Part shown: one piece after another, positions 52,364 to 63,940 of the stretch
Position numbering within the stretch: the stretch's first letter is position 1
Layout of the letters: each line of letters starts with the position of its first letter
Source: Acidobacteriales bacterium 59-55
GTDB taxonomy: Bacteria > Acidobacteriota > Terriglobia > Terriglobales > Acidobacteriaceae
Direction of reading: 5' to 3'
Assembly (NCBI GenBank): GCA_001897435.1
Contig: MKSV01000007.1
Coordinates: 1,364,001-1,428,000, forward strand
Length of the DNA stretch: 64,000 nucleotides
Notes under the pieces: model-generated
The model's input: the letters and a program-made list of their open reading frames with translations, nothing else
Told to the model about the DNA's origin: nothing
Databases searched by the model: none
Program-made: the position numbers and the translations under genes

Positions 52364-52864
52364 ATGGACAACGAAATCGCACGGCTGTTTCTGGACTTTT
52401 CGTGCCGCAGGCTGGACATGGTGGCGGCTCATATGAAGACCTGTCTGGGGAAGTTGACGGATGAACAGATATGGTCTCGCGGCGGCGCGCACGAGAACGC
52501 CGTGGGCAACCTGGTGCTGCATCTCTGCGGGAATATCCGGCAGTGGGTGATGCACGGCGTGGGCAACGCCGAGGATGTTCGTGTACGCGCGGAGGAGTTT
52601 GCGGCAGATGGCGGCCAGAGCGGAGCGGCACTGGCAGAGATGTTTGCCTCGACCGTAGCGGAGGCGCGCGGCGTGATCGCTTCCCTGCCCGTGGAGCGAC
52701 TGACTGAGCGCACCAGTCCGCAGCCGGGACGGCCCGAGGTGAGCGTACTGGAGGCGATCTATCAGGTGGTGGCTCATGCGCATGAGCACGTAGGACAGGT
52801 GATCCTGGCAACCAAACAGATGATCGCGACAGATCTGGATTTGACCGTGCCCCGGCCTCGTTGA
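52364..52864 (+). CDS. DinB-family (DUF1572-like) protein
   Basis: A 166-residue four-helix-bundle protein. Possible metal ligands are H in NLVLHLCGNIRQW and the HAHEHVGQ motif near residue 139, typical of DinB/YfiT-like proteins. The function is unknown; some members are thiol-dependent transferases. It is the first chromosomal gene right of the tRNA. A short N-terminal segment (NEIARLFLDFSCRRLDMVAAHM) matches the family start. Confidence 0.85.
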   Translation: MDNEIARLFLDFSCRRLDMVAAHMKTCLGKLTDEQIWSRGGAHENAVGNLVLHLCGNIRQWVMHGVGNAEDVRVRAEEFAADGGQSGAALAEMFASTVAEARGVIASLPVERLTERTSPQPGRPEVSVLEAIYQVVAHAHEHVGQVILATKQMIATDLDLTVPRPR

Positions 52865-52938
52865 AGCTCAAAACCTCTCCAAAGGCGCTGCCTCCAGTCG
52901 AGATGACGTAGTCTTCGTCTCGCTTCGAAAGGGCGAAC

Positions 52939-54132
52939 CTATTCGACGGGGAGTTTGGCGTTGTAGCCGTCGCGGGCGATGATGGAGTACTTCAACGCCT
53001 TGCCCTTTTCGTCCTGCATGCGCAGCGGGTGGCCTTCGTTGTCGACCAGCAGCACCTTGATCTTGCGGTAAGAGCCGTCGTCCTTGGTGTTGGTGGGACG
53101 GTAGGTGAGCACGTACTGGTTGCGGATAGAGTTGTTGATCTCGGAAAAGATGTCAGGCAGCGCGCCCTGGAAGAGCGGGCTGAAGCTGAGACCGCCGGTC
53201 ATGCTGGCGAAGGTCTTTAGCTGGTTCTGCGCCTGGAGATAGTTCAGGTCGGCCATGCCGCCGCTCATGCCGCCGCGGCCGCTGTACATCTCATTGAGCA
53301 GCGCGCCGGTGCCGATGGTGAAGATGGTGACGTTTGGCGTCGCTTTGACCTTGGCGAGGATCTTGTCGAGAGTGAGTTTGGAGAAGGTGTCGCGACCGCT
53401 GCCGATCAGGATGATGTACTTGCGGCCTTCGATGCGGCTGAGCCGGTCGAGCGTCTCGTAGAGCGCATCGAAGAGGTTGGTGTCGGAGAAGCCCGGAATG
53501 ACGAGCGATTGGAGCGCCTGGGCGACGATATCCTTATTGTTGGTGAAGTCGGTCAGGATGTGGGTGTGGAGGTCGTAGGTGACGACGGCAACATAGTCGT
53601 CCGGCCGCAGAGTGCGGAAGAAGCTGTAGGAGGCATTCCGCATATCATTGATGAGGTAGTAGCTGTTGGCGGCGAACTCCAGCAGCATGACGGCGGTGAT
53701 CGGCGTCTGCGTGGTGCGGACGCTGGTGATGGTCTGGGGTACGCCATCCTCAAGCACGAGAAAGTTGCCGGACTTGAGGCCGGGGACGAACTGGTGTGTC
53801 TTGTCGAGGATCACGTTGACATCGAGGTTGACGATGGGTACATCGACGCGGAGCGAAAAGGTCTCGTTGTTGGGATTCTTGACGGTGGGCTCGGCAGGTG
53901 CGGGCGGCGGTGGCGGCTCTTCCGCTTCCGGCTTCTTCCTGATGACGATGGGACCGGAGTCGGACTGGGGGCCGCCATCCTCGGGGGCCTGATCGGCTTT
54001 GGGCTGCTGGGGCGCGGCTTGAGACGGAGCAGAGGAGTTCTGCGCCCGTGCGGAGACAGGGGAGAGTATGAGAACCGTGAGCGCGAAGATAGTGGCCAGA
54101 AGCTGAAGTCGGTTCACGGCGTTGGTCATCAT
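52939..54132 (-). CDS. VWFA-related domain protein, secreted
   Basis: A 397-residue protein with a signal peptide (LLATIFALTVLILSPVSARAQ), a Pro/Gln/Glu-rich linker (EAEEPPPPPAPAEP), the strand FSLRVDVPIVNLDVNVI and a von Willebrand type A-like domain. The usual metal-binding DxSxS motif is missing; the place reads VMLLEFAANSYYL. Such VWFA-related proteins are abundant in Acidobacteria and have unknown roles in the envelope. The start at 54132 is set by the signal peptide; the frame extends upstream to 54351 without support. Confidence 0.82.
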   Translation of the reverse strand: MMTNAVNRLQLLATIFALTVLILSPVSARAQNSSAPSQAAPQQPKADQAPEDGGPQSDSGPIVIRKKPEAEEPPPPPAPAEPTVKNPNNETFSLRVDVPIVNLDVNVILDKTHQFVPGLKSGNFLVLEDGVPQTITSVRTTQTPITAVMLLEFAANSYYLINDMRNASYSFFRTLRPDDYVAVVTYDLHTHILTDFTNNKDIVAQALQSLVIPGFSDTNLFDALYETLDRLSRIEGRKYIILIGSGRDTFSKLTLDKILAKVKATPNVTIFTIGTGALLNEMYSGRGGMSGGMADLNYLQAQNQLKTFASMTGGLSFSPLFQGALPDIFSEINNSIRNQYVLTYRPTNTKDDGSYRKIKVLLVDNEGHPLRMQDEKGKALKYSIIARDGYNAKLPVE

Positions 54133-54370
54133 GATGAAAACTTTACTCCGGACTGTTGGACGATGCTGAGGGTTGCTGGTGAGAGGCGCCGCATCCGGCC
54201 GGCTTCGATCGCGGGTACGGCAGAACGCTAAAAAGAGTTTATGTTGCAATGTCTTGCAGCCAGCACTCCCCATCGGGAAATTTCTATCAACATTTTGCTC
54301 GTGTCGATGTTGTAGCATCAAACAGCAGATGCCGACGAGTACGTTAGGCATGCAAAGGAAAAGATTTCAA

Positions 54371-55378
54371 ATGAGTGAAATACATGGTCTGGCGGCGCAC
54401 GCGGCCGGTGCGCATTTGCTGCCTTATAAGTACGATCCGGGTGAGTTGCAGGCGGATGAGATCGAGATCAAGATCTCGCACTGCGGTGTGTGCCACAGTG
54501 ATATTCACCTGATCGACAACGACTTCGGATACAGCAAGTATCCATTCATCCCCGGGCACGAGATTGTCGGAACCGTGGTGGCCGTGGGCAGCCATGTGCT
54601 CGATCGCACAACCGGCGAGCGCGTGGGCGTGGGCTGGCAGTCGGACAGCTGCGGCATCTGCGAGTGGTGCCGGCAGGGCGACGAGCATCTTTGCGCAAAG
54701 GCGCAACCGACCTGCGTGGGTCGGAACGGCGGATACGCAGATCGGATTCGCGTGAACTCGCGCTTTGCGATCCCGGTTCCGGCGGTGCTTGATAGCGAGA
54801 ATGTGGCTCCGCTCCTGTGCGCGGGGGTCACGGTCTACAGCCCGCTGCGCAACCATGGGGTCCGGCCCTCGTCGCGCGTGGGCGTGATCGGGATTGGCGG
54901 GCTGGGGCATCTGGGAGTTCAGTTCGCCAGGGCGTTTGGCGCCGAGGTGACGGCATTTTCTACCTCGAAGGACAAGGAGGCGGAGGCGCGGGAGCTGGGC
55001 GCGCATCACTTCCTGAACACGCGGGACACGGGCGCGTTGAAGAAGGTTGCGGGATCGTTCGATTTTCTGCTCTCGACCGTCAGCGCCGACCAGGACTGGC
55101 AGGGATATATCAATGCGCTCCGGCCCAAGGGAGTTCTTTGCGTCGTGGGAATTGCACCCTCGCCGCTGCAGATTCAGGCGTTCTCGCTGATTGGCGGGCA
55201 GAGAGCCGTCTCCGGCAGCCCCTCGGGTAGCCCGCGCGACCTGCACGAGATGCTCGATATCGCGGCGCGGCATGGCGTGAAGGCCATCACCGAGCGCTTC
55301 GCCATGAGCAAGGCGAACGACGCGGTAGCCAGGGTGAAGAAGAATCAGGTGCGCTATCGCGCCGTTCTGGCGAATTAG
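54371..55378 (+). CDS. Zinc-dependent alcohol dehydrogenase (AdhC/CAD-like)
   Basis: A 335-residue NAD(P)-dependent enzyme. Catalytic zinc ligands are in CGVCHSDIH, GHEIVG and the later LLCAGVTVYSPL region; structural zinc is in CGICEWCRQGDEHLC. The nucleotide-binding site is GIGGLGHLGVQFA. These mark the cinnamyl-alcohol-dehydrogenase-like branch, such as YahK. AAAGGAAAAG lies before the ATG at 54371; the open frame upstream to 54173 overlaps the VWFA promoter region and is rejected as coding. Confidence 0.93.
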   Translation: MSEIHGLAAHAAGAHLLPYKYDPGELQADEIEIKISHCGVCHSDIHLIDNDFGYSKYPFIPGHEIVGTVVAVGSHVLDRTTGERVGVGWQSDSCGICEWCRQGDEHLCAKAQPTCVGRNGGYADRIRVNSRFAIPVPAVLDSENVAPLLCAGVTVYSPLRNHGVRPSSRVGVIGIGGLGHLGVQFARAFGAEVTAFSTSKDKEAEARELGAHHFLNTRDTGALKKVAGSFDFLLSTVSADQDWQGYINALRPKGVLCVVGIAPSPLQIQAFSLIGGQRAVSGSPSGSPRDLHEMLDIAARHGVKAITERFAMSKANDAVARVKKNQVRYRAVLAN

Positions 55379-55515
55379 AGCGGCATGATTTGGCGAAGGA
55401 TGCAAAGGCGAAGGCTTCGGTCTTCGCCTTTCTTTTTAGCCTCTTGTGAGTCGATTCGAGGAACAAGACTCGCCGGATAGTAAGCTGAGGGTTCAAGAGT
55501 TCCTTCAAGGGTTCG

Positions 55516-56778
55516 ATGCGATTTGAATTGTTCATTGCGGCGCGGTATCTGCGGGCCAAGCGGCGGCAGGCAGTGGTGGGGGTCATCACCATCATCTCCG
55601 TCGTTGGCGTGGCGGCAGGTGTGGCGTCGTTGATTATCGCGCTGGCCATTACCAACGGGATGCAGAAGGACCTGCAGGCGCGGCTGGTGGGCTCGACTGC
55701 ACACGTCGAACTCATGCGGATAAAGGCAGACGGCATCCGCGACTGGAGGCCTCTGCTCGAAAAGCTGCGCAAGCTGCCGCACGTAACGGCAGCGGCGCCG
55801 GGGCTCTATGGGCAGGTTTTGGTCACACGAGGCGCGCGGAGTGGCGGAGCCTTGATTAAAGGCATTCTGCCCAAGGACGAGAAGACGGTGGGAGATTTGT
55901 TGCAGTCGATGGTGGAAGGATCGGCCAAGGATCTCGAACCTGTTGCCACAGTGAATGCCAACTCCACAGCAGTGCAGGCCGCACAGCCCATTCCTCCCAT
56001 CGTGATCGGAAAGGACATGGCAGAGACAATTGGAGCCGGAGTCGGCGATACGGTACAGGTAATCAGCCCGCAGGGAGAGCTGTCCCCGCTGGGGTTAGTA
56101 CCTCGCTATCGCGCTTTCCTGGTGGTGGGGATATTCAAGTCCGGGTTCTATCAATACGACTCAACGTATACGTTTGTACGGCTGGCTGATGCGCAGAGAC
56201 TGTTCAGCGAGCCGGATCTGATCTCGGTGATCACCTTCAAGGTGGACGATCTCTATCATGCCGACAGGATCGGCACCGCAATTGAAAAAGCAGCGGGGCC
56301 GGGCTTCGAGACTACCAACTGGATGGAGCAGAACCGAGAGTTGTTCCGCGCGCTGAAGCTGGAACAGATCGTCACGTTCATCGTGCTGGCGCTGATCGTC
56401 TGCGTGGCCGCGCTGAATATCCTGATCGCGCTGACGATGATGGTGATGGAGAAGACGCGGGACATCGCCGTCCTGATGAGCTTCGGCGTGCGGGCCGAGC
56501 AGGTGCGGCGAATCTTCCTGCTGCAGGGGCTGCTGATCTCGGTGATCGGCACAGCGATTGGACTGGTCCTGGGCTACGGGCTGAGCTGGCTGGGAGGACA
56601 CTATCACTTCCCTCTCGATGCATCGGTCTACTCGATCGACTACCTGCCGTTTGCCCCGCGGATTCGGGATGCTGTAATCGTGGCGGCGGTTTCTCTGGGG
56701 GTGAGTCTGGTTGCTACCCTGTATCCTTCGAGATCGGCGGCGAAGGTATTGCCTGCGGAGGCTTTGCGCTATGAGTGA
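55516..56778 (+). CDS. lolC: LolC/LolE-family lipoprotein-releasing ABC permease
   Basis: A 420-residue permease. The N-terminus has ARYLRAKRRQAVVGVITIISVVGVAAGVASLIIALAITNGM, typical of LolC/E. A large periplasmic domain follows. The C-terminal FtsX-like membrane core reads IVTFIVLALIVCVAALNILIALTMMVMEKTRDIAVLMSFGV, LLISVIGTAIGLVLGYGLSWLG and VIVAAVSLGVSLVATLYPS. It moves lipoproteins from the inner membrane to the LolA carrier. The stop overlaps the next gene by 8 bp. Confidence 0.92.
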   Translation: MRFELFIAARYLRAKRRQAVVGVITIISVVGVAAGVASLIIALAITNGMQKDLQARLVGSTAHVELMRIKADGIRDWRPLLEKLRKLPHVTAAAPGLYGQVLVTRGARSGGALIKGILPKDEKTVGDLLQSMVEGSAKDLEPVATVNANSTAVQAAQPIPPIVIGKDMAETIGAGVGDTVQVISPQGELSPLGLVPRYRAFLVVGIFKSGFYQYDSTYTFVRLADAQRLFSEPDLISVITFKVDDLYHADRIGTAIEKAAGPGFETTNWMEQNRELFRALKLEQIVTFIVLALIVCVAALNILIALTMMVMEKTRDIAVLMSFGVRAEQVRRIFLLQGLLISVIGTAIGLVLGYGLSWLGGHYHFPLDASVYSIDYLPFAPRIRDAVIVAAVSLGVSLVATLYPSRSAAKVLPAEALRYE

Positions 56779-57241
56779 ACCACGGCTGAAGTACACGCGG
56801 CTGGCGCCGGACGGTATGGCGAAGATGCGGGAGCTTGGGCACTATTTGAATACCGGGACCGGCTTGCCGACGTCGTTGCTTGAACTGGTGAGGCTGCGCG
56901 CTTCGCTGATGAACGGCTGCGAGTATTGCATCCATGTCCACACGGCGGAGTTGCGGAAGTTGAATGAGCCGGTAGAGCGCATCGACGGCCTTGCCGATTG
57001 GCGGAGTTCGAGCAGCTACACGCAGCGGGAGCGGGCGGCCCTAACGTGGACCGAGGCGGTAACGAATATTCAGGACGGCCATGCCCCGGATGTGATCTAC
57101 GACGAGGTTCGCGCGCACTTCAGCGATGTGGAGACGGTGAATCTTACGCTGGTGATTACGACGATCAATGCATGGAACCGGCTGGCGATCTCGCTGGGGG
57201 CTTACCCTGGCCATGCCGGGGCGGCGAAGGCGGAGGGATAG
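56771..57241 (+). CDS. AhpD-like carboxymuconolactone-decarboxylase-family protein
   Basis: A 156-residue protein with the AhpD signature: ELVRLRASLMNGCEYCIHVHTAEL, a CxxC followed by HxxxH, which acts as a redox centre in alkylhydroperoxidases. The ATG lies inside the lolC 3' end. A LolD ATPase gene follows 3 bp after its stop. A redox enzyme placed between a permease and its ATPase is odd. Confidence 0.9.
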   Translation: MSEPRLKYTRLAPDGMAKMRELGHYLNTGTGLPTSLLELVRLRASLMNGCEYCIHVHTAELRKLNEPVERIDGLADWRSSSSYTQRERAALTWTEAVTNIQDGHAPDVIYDEVRAHFSDVETVNLTLVITTINAWNRLAISLGAYPGHAGAAKAEG

Positions 57242-57244
57242 CAT

Positions 57245-58063
57245 TTGGGACCAGCGGACAAGATTCGGCGGTCGCTGCGCTTCGGCGCAAAGCACACTGC
57301 TCCGGTTCGGGATGAGAGCGCCTGGCAGGCGGAGAGATTGCAGCCGCTGCCGGGCGCGGTCGCGCCGACGGCGGTGCTGCGGGCGGACGGCCTGACCAAG
57401 ACCTATGCCGCGGTGCCGGGAGCGGCTGGCCGAGGCGAGCTGGAGCTTTTTCGTGGGCTGGATCTGACGGTCCACGCCGGGGAGATGGTGGCCATCGTCG
57501 GGGAGAGCGGCGCGGGCAAGAGTTCCCTGCTGCACCTGCTGGCCGCGTTGGACACGCCGACGGCGGGAGAGGTGTGGTGCGGGGGGAGCCGGTTGAGCAC
57601 CTTCACAGTGGCACAGGCGGCGGACTATCGCAACCGTGACGTAGGCTATGTGTGGCAGTTTCACTATCTGTTACCCGAGTTCACGGCGCTGGAAAATGTC
57701 GCCATGCCTCTGCTGGCGCGCGGGATGGGGCGGTCATCGGCTTTGGAGCGGTCGCGAATCTGGCTGGAGGAGGTGGGGCTGGCAGATCGGGCCGGGCACC
57801 GCAGCGGCGAATTGAGCGGAGGCGAGCAGCAGAGGGTATCGCTGGCGCGGGCGCTGGTGACGGAGCCGAAGATCCTGCTGGCGGACGAGCCGACGGGCGA
57901 TCTTGACGGAAAGACGGCGGAGGCGGTGTTCGGGCTGATTCAGCGGCTGCATACGGCCCACGGGCTGACCAGTGTGATCGTGACGCATAGTCTTGACTTT
58001 GCAGGTCGTTGCGGGCGGATGCTGCAATTGCGGGAAGGACGTCTGGTCGAGGCCGGAGCTTGA
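57245..58063 (+). CDS. lolD: LolD-family ABC transporter ATPase
   Basis: A 272-residue ATPase with Walker A GESGAGKSSLLHLL, Q-loop VWQFHYLLPEFTALENV, signature ELSGGEQQRVSLARAL, Walker B ILLADEPTGDLDG and H-loop VTHS. The N-terminal ~45 residues are an extension not needed for the fold. The start is probably TTG at 57245, or a later codon. It pairs with the LolC permease upstream, across the AhpD-like gene. Confidence 0.9.
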   Translation: MGPADKIRRSLRFGAKHTAPVRDESAWQAERLQPLPGAVAPTAVLRADGLTKTYAAVPGAAGRGELELFRGLDLTVHAGEMVAIVGESGAGKSSLLHLLAALDTPTAGEVWCGGSRLSTFTVAQAADYRNRDVGYVWQFHYLLPEFTALENVAMPLLARGMGRSSALERSRIWLEEVGLADRAGHRSGELSGGEQQRVSLARALVTEPKILLADEPTGDLDGKTAEAVFGLIQRLHTAHGLTSVIVTHSLDFAGRCGRMLQLREGRLVEAGA

Positions 58064-58307
58064 TGCACCAGGTTTGGTGCCTTTTTTGCACAGACTTCAT
58101 CTAATAGACAGTGCTAGGGTATTGCATAACTTTTGAGGGATTTCCGGATGTGTTGCACAGGCGACTACACTGATAGAAGCAGAATGGATGCTTCGCAAGC
58201 TGAAGTAGCCTGAAGGTCTTCGCGAGCGGTTGGCGCGGAGACGGTACGGTACCAACGGCGCTATGCGGCCTTCGGGCTGGGTGGTGTCCGGCGTTGAAGG
58301 GGAGAAC

Positions 58308-60779
<2,472 letters not shown>

Positions 60780-60793
60780 CTGAAATAGCAGAG

Positions 60794-60834
60794 AAACAAT
60801 ACGCCCCGGCAATGTATGCCGGGGCGTATTGTTT
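60794..60834. terminator. Strong bidirectional-type hairpin after clpC
   Basis: A perfect stem of 18 bp (60794-60811 with 60817-60834) around a 5-base loop, 14 bp after the clpC stop. It has a T-rich 3' arm end. The cupin gene begins 24 bp later. Confidence 0.85.
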
Positions 60835-60858
60835 AAGGCGGAGGAAGACCAGAGCCCT

Positions 60859-61308
60859 ATGGATCGTCGTGAGTTTGCAGCCTTGTTGCCGGCATTGCTG
60901 GCTTGTTCCGCCGCTATACCGGAGGTCGCGCAGGCCCAGAGCAACCCATCTGCTCTGCCTTTTATCGAGTCGGGCGTGTTTCCGCCTGCGCCGCCGAAGT
61001 CGGGCAGCGTGAAGGAGCGCGTGTCGCGCCACTATGTCACCGGAATGCTGAAGGCCGGCAATGTGCGACTGGAGATGCACGAGACGACGCAGGCGGCGGG
61101 CGCTCCGCATGAGGCGATAGGAACGCACCTGCACAATGAGTTGTGGCTGGTGCGTGAAGGGACCGTGGAATTGATGACGAACGGCGTCAGCAGAAAGATG
61201 GTGGCCGGAGATGTCGGCATCTGCGTCGCCGGGGACGAGCACTTCATCAAGAACGTCGGCGACACGCCGGCAACTTACTTTGTTGTGACCGTGGGCCCGC
61301 GCGAATAA
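60859..61308 (+). CDS. Secreted cupin-domain protein
   Basis: A 149-residue protein with a signal peptide (ALLPALLACSAAIPEVAQA), preceded by MDRREF, which resembles a Tat-like start. A cupin fold follows with ligand-like residues in GTHLHNELWLVREG and GDEHFIKN. It is unrelated by sequence detail to the ICE cupin at 48437. The strong hairpin before it suggests its own promoter. The function is unknown. Confidence 0.82.
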   Translation: MDRREFAALLPALLACSAAIPEVAQAQSNPSALPFIESGVFPPAPPKSGSVKERVSRHYVTGMLKAGNVRLEMHETTQAAGAPHEAIGTHLHNELWLVREGTVELMTNGVSRKMVAGDVGICVAGDEHFIKNVGDTPATYFVVTVGPRE

Positions 61309-61322
61309 GAGAGATTAATGCA

Positions 61323-61356
61323 GGTCATCCCGGGGGAGTTCCCGGGATGACCTTTT
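61323..61356 (+). terminator. Terminator after the cupin gene
   Basis: Stem GGTCATCCCGGG (61323-61334) / CCCGGGATGACC (61341-61352), loop of 6, then TTTT. It also faces the end of the minus-strand YtxH gene. Confidence 0.85.
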
Positions 61357-61399
61357 CTGCCTGAAGATAGAAGGTCTGCATCCGTATGAGCGGTCGAAG

Positions 61400-61696
61400 T
61401 TATACAAGCGACTGCGCCGATTTGACGACGCTCTGCACCGCGTCGCCTGCCTTCTCGACCGCGGACTCGACTTTTCCGCGAGTACGCTTGAGGGCCTTCT
61501 GGCTCTCCTCGCTGAAGCGTTCCGCCTGCTCTTTGAGATAGTCTCCCGCGTCCACAAGGTAATCCCCCGCGTCCTCGACGCCCTTGCGCAGGCGCTTGCG
61601 CGTCTTGACCCCGGTTTGCGGCGCATAAAGAAGGGCGACCGCGGCTCCCGCGCTGACGCCGATACCGAAAGCTAACCAATAATTTTTTGCACTCAT
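61400..61696 (-). CDS. YtxH-domain small membrane protein
   Basis: A 98-residue protein with the YtxH pattern NYWLAFGIGVSAGAAVALLYAPQTGVKTRKRLRKG at the N-terminus (one membrane helix ending in a basic cluster), followed by a long amphipathic helix rich in Lys, Glu and Ala. YtxH proteins are general-stress-related. GGGAGT precedes the ATG. It is monocistronic. Confidence 0.88.
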   Translation of the reverse strand: MSAKNYWLAFGIGVSAGAAVALLYAPQTGVKTRKRLRKGVEDAGDYLVDAGDYLKEQAERFSEESQKALKRTRGKVESAVEKAGDAVQSVVKSAQSLV

Positions 61697-61915
61697 GCGC
61701 TACTCCCTTTTTTCGATTATTTCTTTTTTCTTCTTTCTTTCTCTGTTCGATTGGATTCAAAGGAGCGGCATCTGGTTGGTTTTTCCATTCATTGCCCTCA
61801 GCACTCGGATTGCCGCAGGCAGCAAGCACTTGGTAGCACCAATTGACTCTGATAGCCTGTATTTACCCAGGGAACCCGTGCGTACGAATCTCCGTACACA
61901 CCAACATCGTCCAGC

Positions 61916-63427
61916 ATGACAACAGCATCGGAACCCGGACCCATGGAAACAACGACCCTCCCGACCGAGCCCTATCTCGTCCCCGTCACCCCGGTAGCCC
62001 CCACCCCGCTGCCTGAGATCATCGAAGCCCTGCGTACCATCTCGCCGCTCAATGGCCTTACGGAAGAAGAGTACGGCTGGCTGGCCTCCCACGGGAGCGA
62101 ACGCATCAGCGACAGCGACGCGCTCGTCTTCAATGAGGGCGAGCCCGCCACGCATCTGGTCTTCATCCTGCGCGGAGAGATCCACGTCCGCCGCCGGCAC
62201 TCCGGCCCCATGGCGCTGTTCATCGGCCGCGCCGGGCAGATGACCGGCAAGCTGCCCTTCTCGCGCATGAAGACCTACGGCGGCGACGGCTACACCATCG
62301 GCCCCACGTGGATCCTCGACATCCACGAGTCTCTGTTTCCGGAGATGCTCGCCGCCGTGCCTTCCATGGCGCAGCGCTGCGTCTCGGTTCTCCTCGATCG
62401 CGTGCGCGAGGTGACGCGCATGGAGCAGCAGGCAGAGAAGCTGGCCGCCCTGGGCAAGCTTGCGGGCAACCTGTCGCACGAGTTGAACAACCCTGCCTCG
62501 GCCGCCCAACGCTCCGCCGCCAGCCTGTTCGGCGAACTCCGCCGCTATGGCGACCAGAAGTACCGCTTGGGCTCGCTCTGCCTCAAGGCCGAGCAATCGG
62601 CGGTCTACAAGAGCTGGCTGATTCGCACCCGCTCCAAGATGGCCGAATTCTCGAACGTGGTGAACGCATCGCAGAACCCGCTGGCTGCGGCAGACCGGGA
62701 AGAGCAGCTTACAGCATGGCTGACCGCCCATGGCGTCGCCGAGCCGTGGGAGATCGCGCCTTCGCTCTCGGAGACGAGATTAACCATCGAGCAACTCGAC
62801 GACCTGGCCAGCCACGCCTCGCCGGAGCTGCTGCCCATCGCCGTCAGCACCTTCGCCACGTCGCTGCGGGTCGAGCGCATGACCGAGGCCATCATCGACT
62901 CGACCGTGCGCATCTTCGACCTGATCAGCGCCATCAAGGACTACTCCTACATGGACCAGGCGCCGATTCAGGACATCGACCTGGCGCAGTCGCTTGAAAC
63001 CACGCTGGCCATGTTCGCCTCACGGCTGCAGGGAGTCGCCATCGAACGCGACTTCGACCCCTCGCTGCCGGCCATCAGCGCCTATGGCAGCGAGTTGAGC
63101 CAGGTCTGGACAGCGCTGATCGAGAACGCCATCGACGCCATGCATGCAAGCGGCATTCCCGGCGTCCTGCGCCTTCGCACCACCCTCACCGGCAGCATGG
63201 CCTACGTCGAGGTCTGGGACAACGGCCCCGGCGTCGATCCTGCCATCCAGTCGCGCATCTTCGAGCCATTCTTCACCACCAAAGCCCCGGGGCACGGGCT
63301 GGGACTGGGACTCGATACCGCACAGCGCATCGTCAGCCGCCACTCCGGCTTCCTCACCGTGGAATCAAGGCCCGGCGCTACCTGCTTCCAGGTGCGGATT
63401 CCGCTCGACCAGGCACAGGCTTACTAA
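61916..63427 (+). CDS. Sensor histidine kinase with N-terminal cyclic-nucleotide-binding domain
   Basis: A 503-residue soluble kinase. A CNMP-binding-like domain spans about residues 40-165 (SDSDALVFNEGEPATHLVFILRGEIHVRRRHSGPM and IGRAGQMTGKLP). An HisKA-like helix pair has the H box NLSHELNNPASAAQRS. The HATPase part has LSQVWTALIENAIDAM, VWDNGPGVDPAIQSRIFEPFFTT and GHGLGLGLDTAQRIV. No membrane helix is seen, so it senses an internal signal. No regulator gene is adjacent. Confidence 0.88.
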   Translation: MTTASEPGPMETTTLPTEPYLVPVTPVAPTPLPEIIEALRTISPLNGLTEEEYGWLASHGSERISDSDALVFNEGEPATHLVFILRGEIHVRRRHSGPMALFIGRAGQMTGKLPFSRMKTYGGDGYTIGPTWILDIHESLFPEMLAAVPSMAQRCVSVLLDRVREVTRMEQQAEKLAALGKLAGNLSHELNNPASAAQRSAASLFGELRRYGDQKYRLGSLCLKAEQSAVYKSWLIRTRSKMAEFSNVVNASQNPLAAADREEQLTAWLTAHGVAEPWEIAPSLSETRLTIEQLDDLASHASPELLPIAVSTFATSLRVERMTEAIIDSTVRIFDLISAIKDYSYMDQAPIQDIDLAQSLETTLAMFASRLQGVAIERDFDPSLPAISAYGSELSQVWTALIENAIDAMHASGIPGVLRLRTTLTGSMAYVEVWDNGPGVDPAIQSRIFEPFFTTKAPGHGLGLGLDTAQRIVSRHSGFLTVESRPGATCFQVRIPLDQAQAY

Positions 63428-63432
63428 AACGA

Positions 63433-63462
63433 CAACGGGAGAGGCAATCGCCTCTCCCGTTG
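63433..63462. terminator. Hairpin between the convergent kinase and DUF427 genes
   Basis: Stem of 13 bp (CAACGGGAGAGGC at 63433-63445 with GCCTCTCCCGTTG at 63450-63462), loop AATC, just after the kinase stop. It lies between convergent genes; no long T-run follows. Confidence 0.6.
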
Positions 63463-63503
63463 CCTCCTTGACGGTCTATTCTGGCCCGCCGACCTTATCC
63501 TTT

Positions 63504-63788
63504 TTATTTTGTTACTTCTACGCCGCGCCAGAACGCCACATGATGCTTCACATTCCGCGCCGCAGGCTTCGGATCGGGGTAGTACCACGCCGCATCCTGA
63601 TTTTCCTGCCCGTCCACGAGGACCGTGTAGTAACGTGCCTGCCCCTTCCAGGGGCAACTGGAGGTGGTTGAACTCGGCTTCAAAAATTCGCGTTTGACCG
63701 ATTCTTCCGGGAAGTAAATATTTCCCTCGACCGTCTCGAATGTCTCACTCTCGGCCAGCGTCTGGCCGTTCCATACTGCCTTTGCCAT
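63504..63788 (-). CDS. DUF427-family small protein
   Basis: A 94-residue protein. The family marks are KAVWNGQTLAESETFETVEGNIYFPEESVKREFLKPS, then CPWKGQARYYTVLVDGQENQDAAWYYPDPKPAA and HVAFWRG. The fold is a small beta-barrel; its function is unknown. The start at 63788 is clear. It is monocistronic and converges with the kinase. Confidence 0.9.
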   Translation of the reverse strand: MAKAVWNGQTLAESETFETVEGNIYFPEESVKREFLKPSSTTSSCPWKGQARYYTVLVDGQENQDAAWYYPDPKPAARNVKHHVAFWRGVEVTK

Positions 63789-63940
63789 AATTCGCTACCT
63801 GTTTTCTTTTCAATAGGTTACGTGAAAACGACCGCTCAGGCGACCAGCGCAGCGGTGTTCTGAACCCTGAAGTCCACAACCTATTTGTAACAGAAATGAG
63901 GCTTAAAAGGAAGCCGGAGGAGGCTGGCTTCCAGCCAGCC

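Noticed and set aside
54344-55405. Open frame of 353 codons opposite the alcohol dehydrogenase
   Set aside because: It is a shadow of the dehydrogenase gene; His/Arg-rich, no domain.
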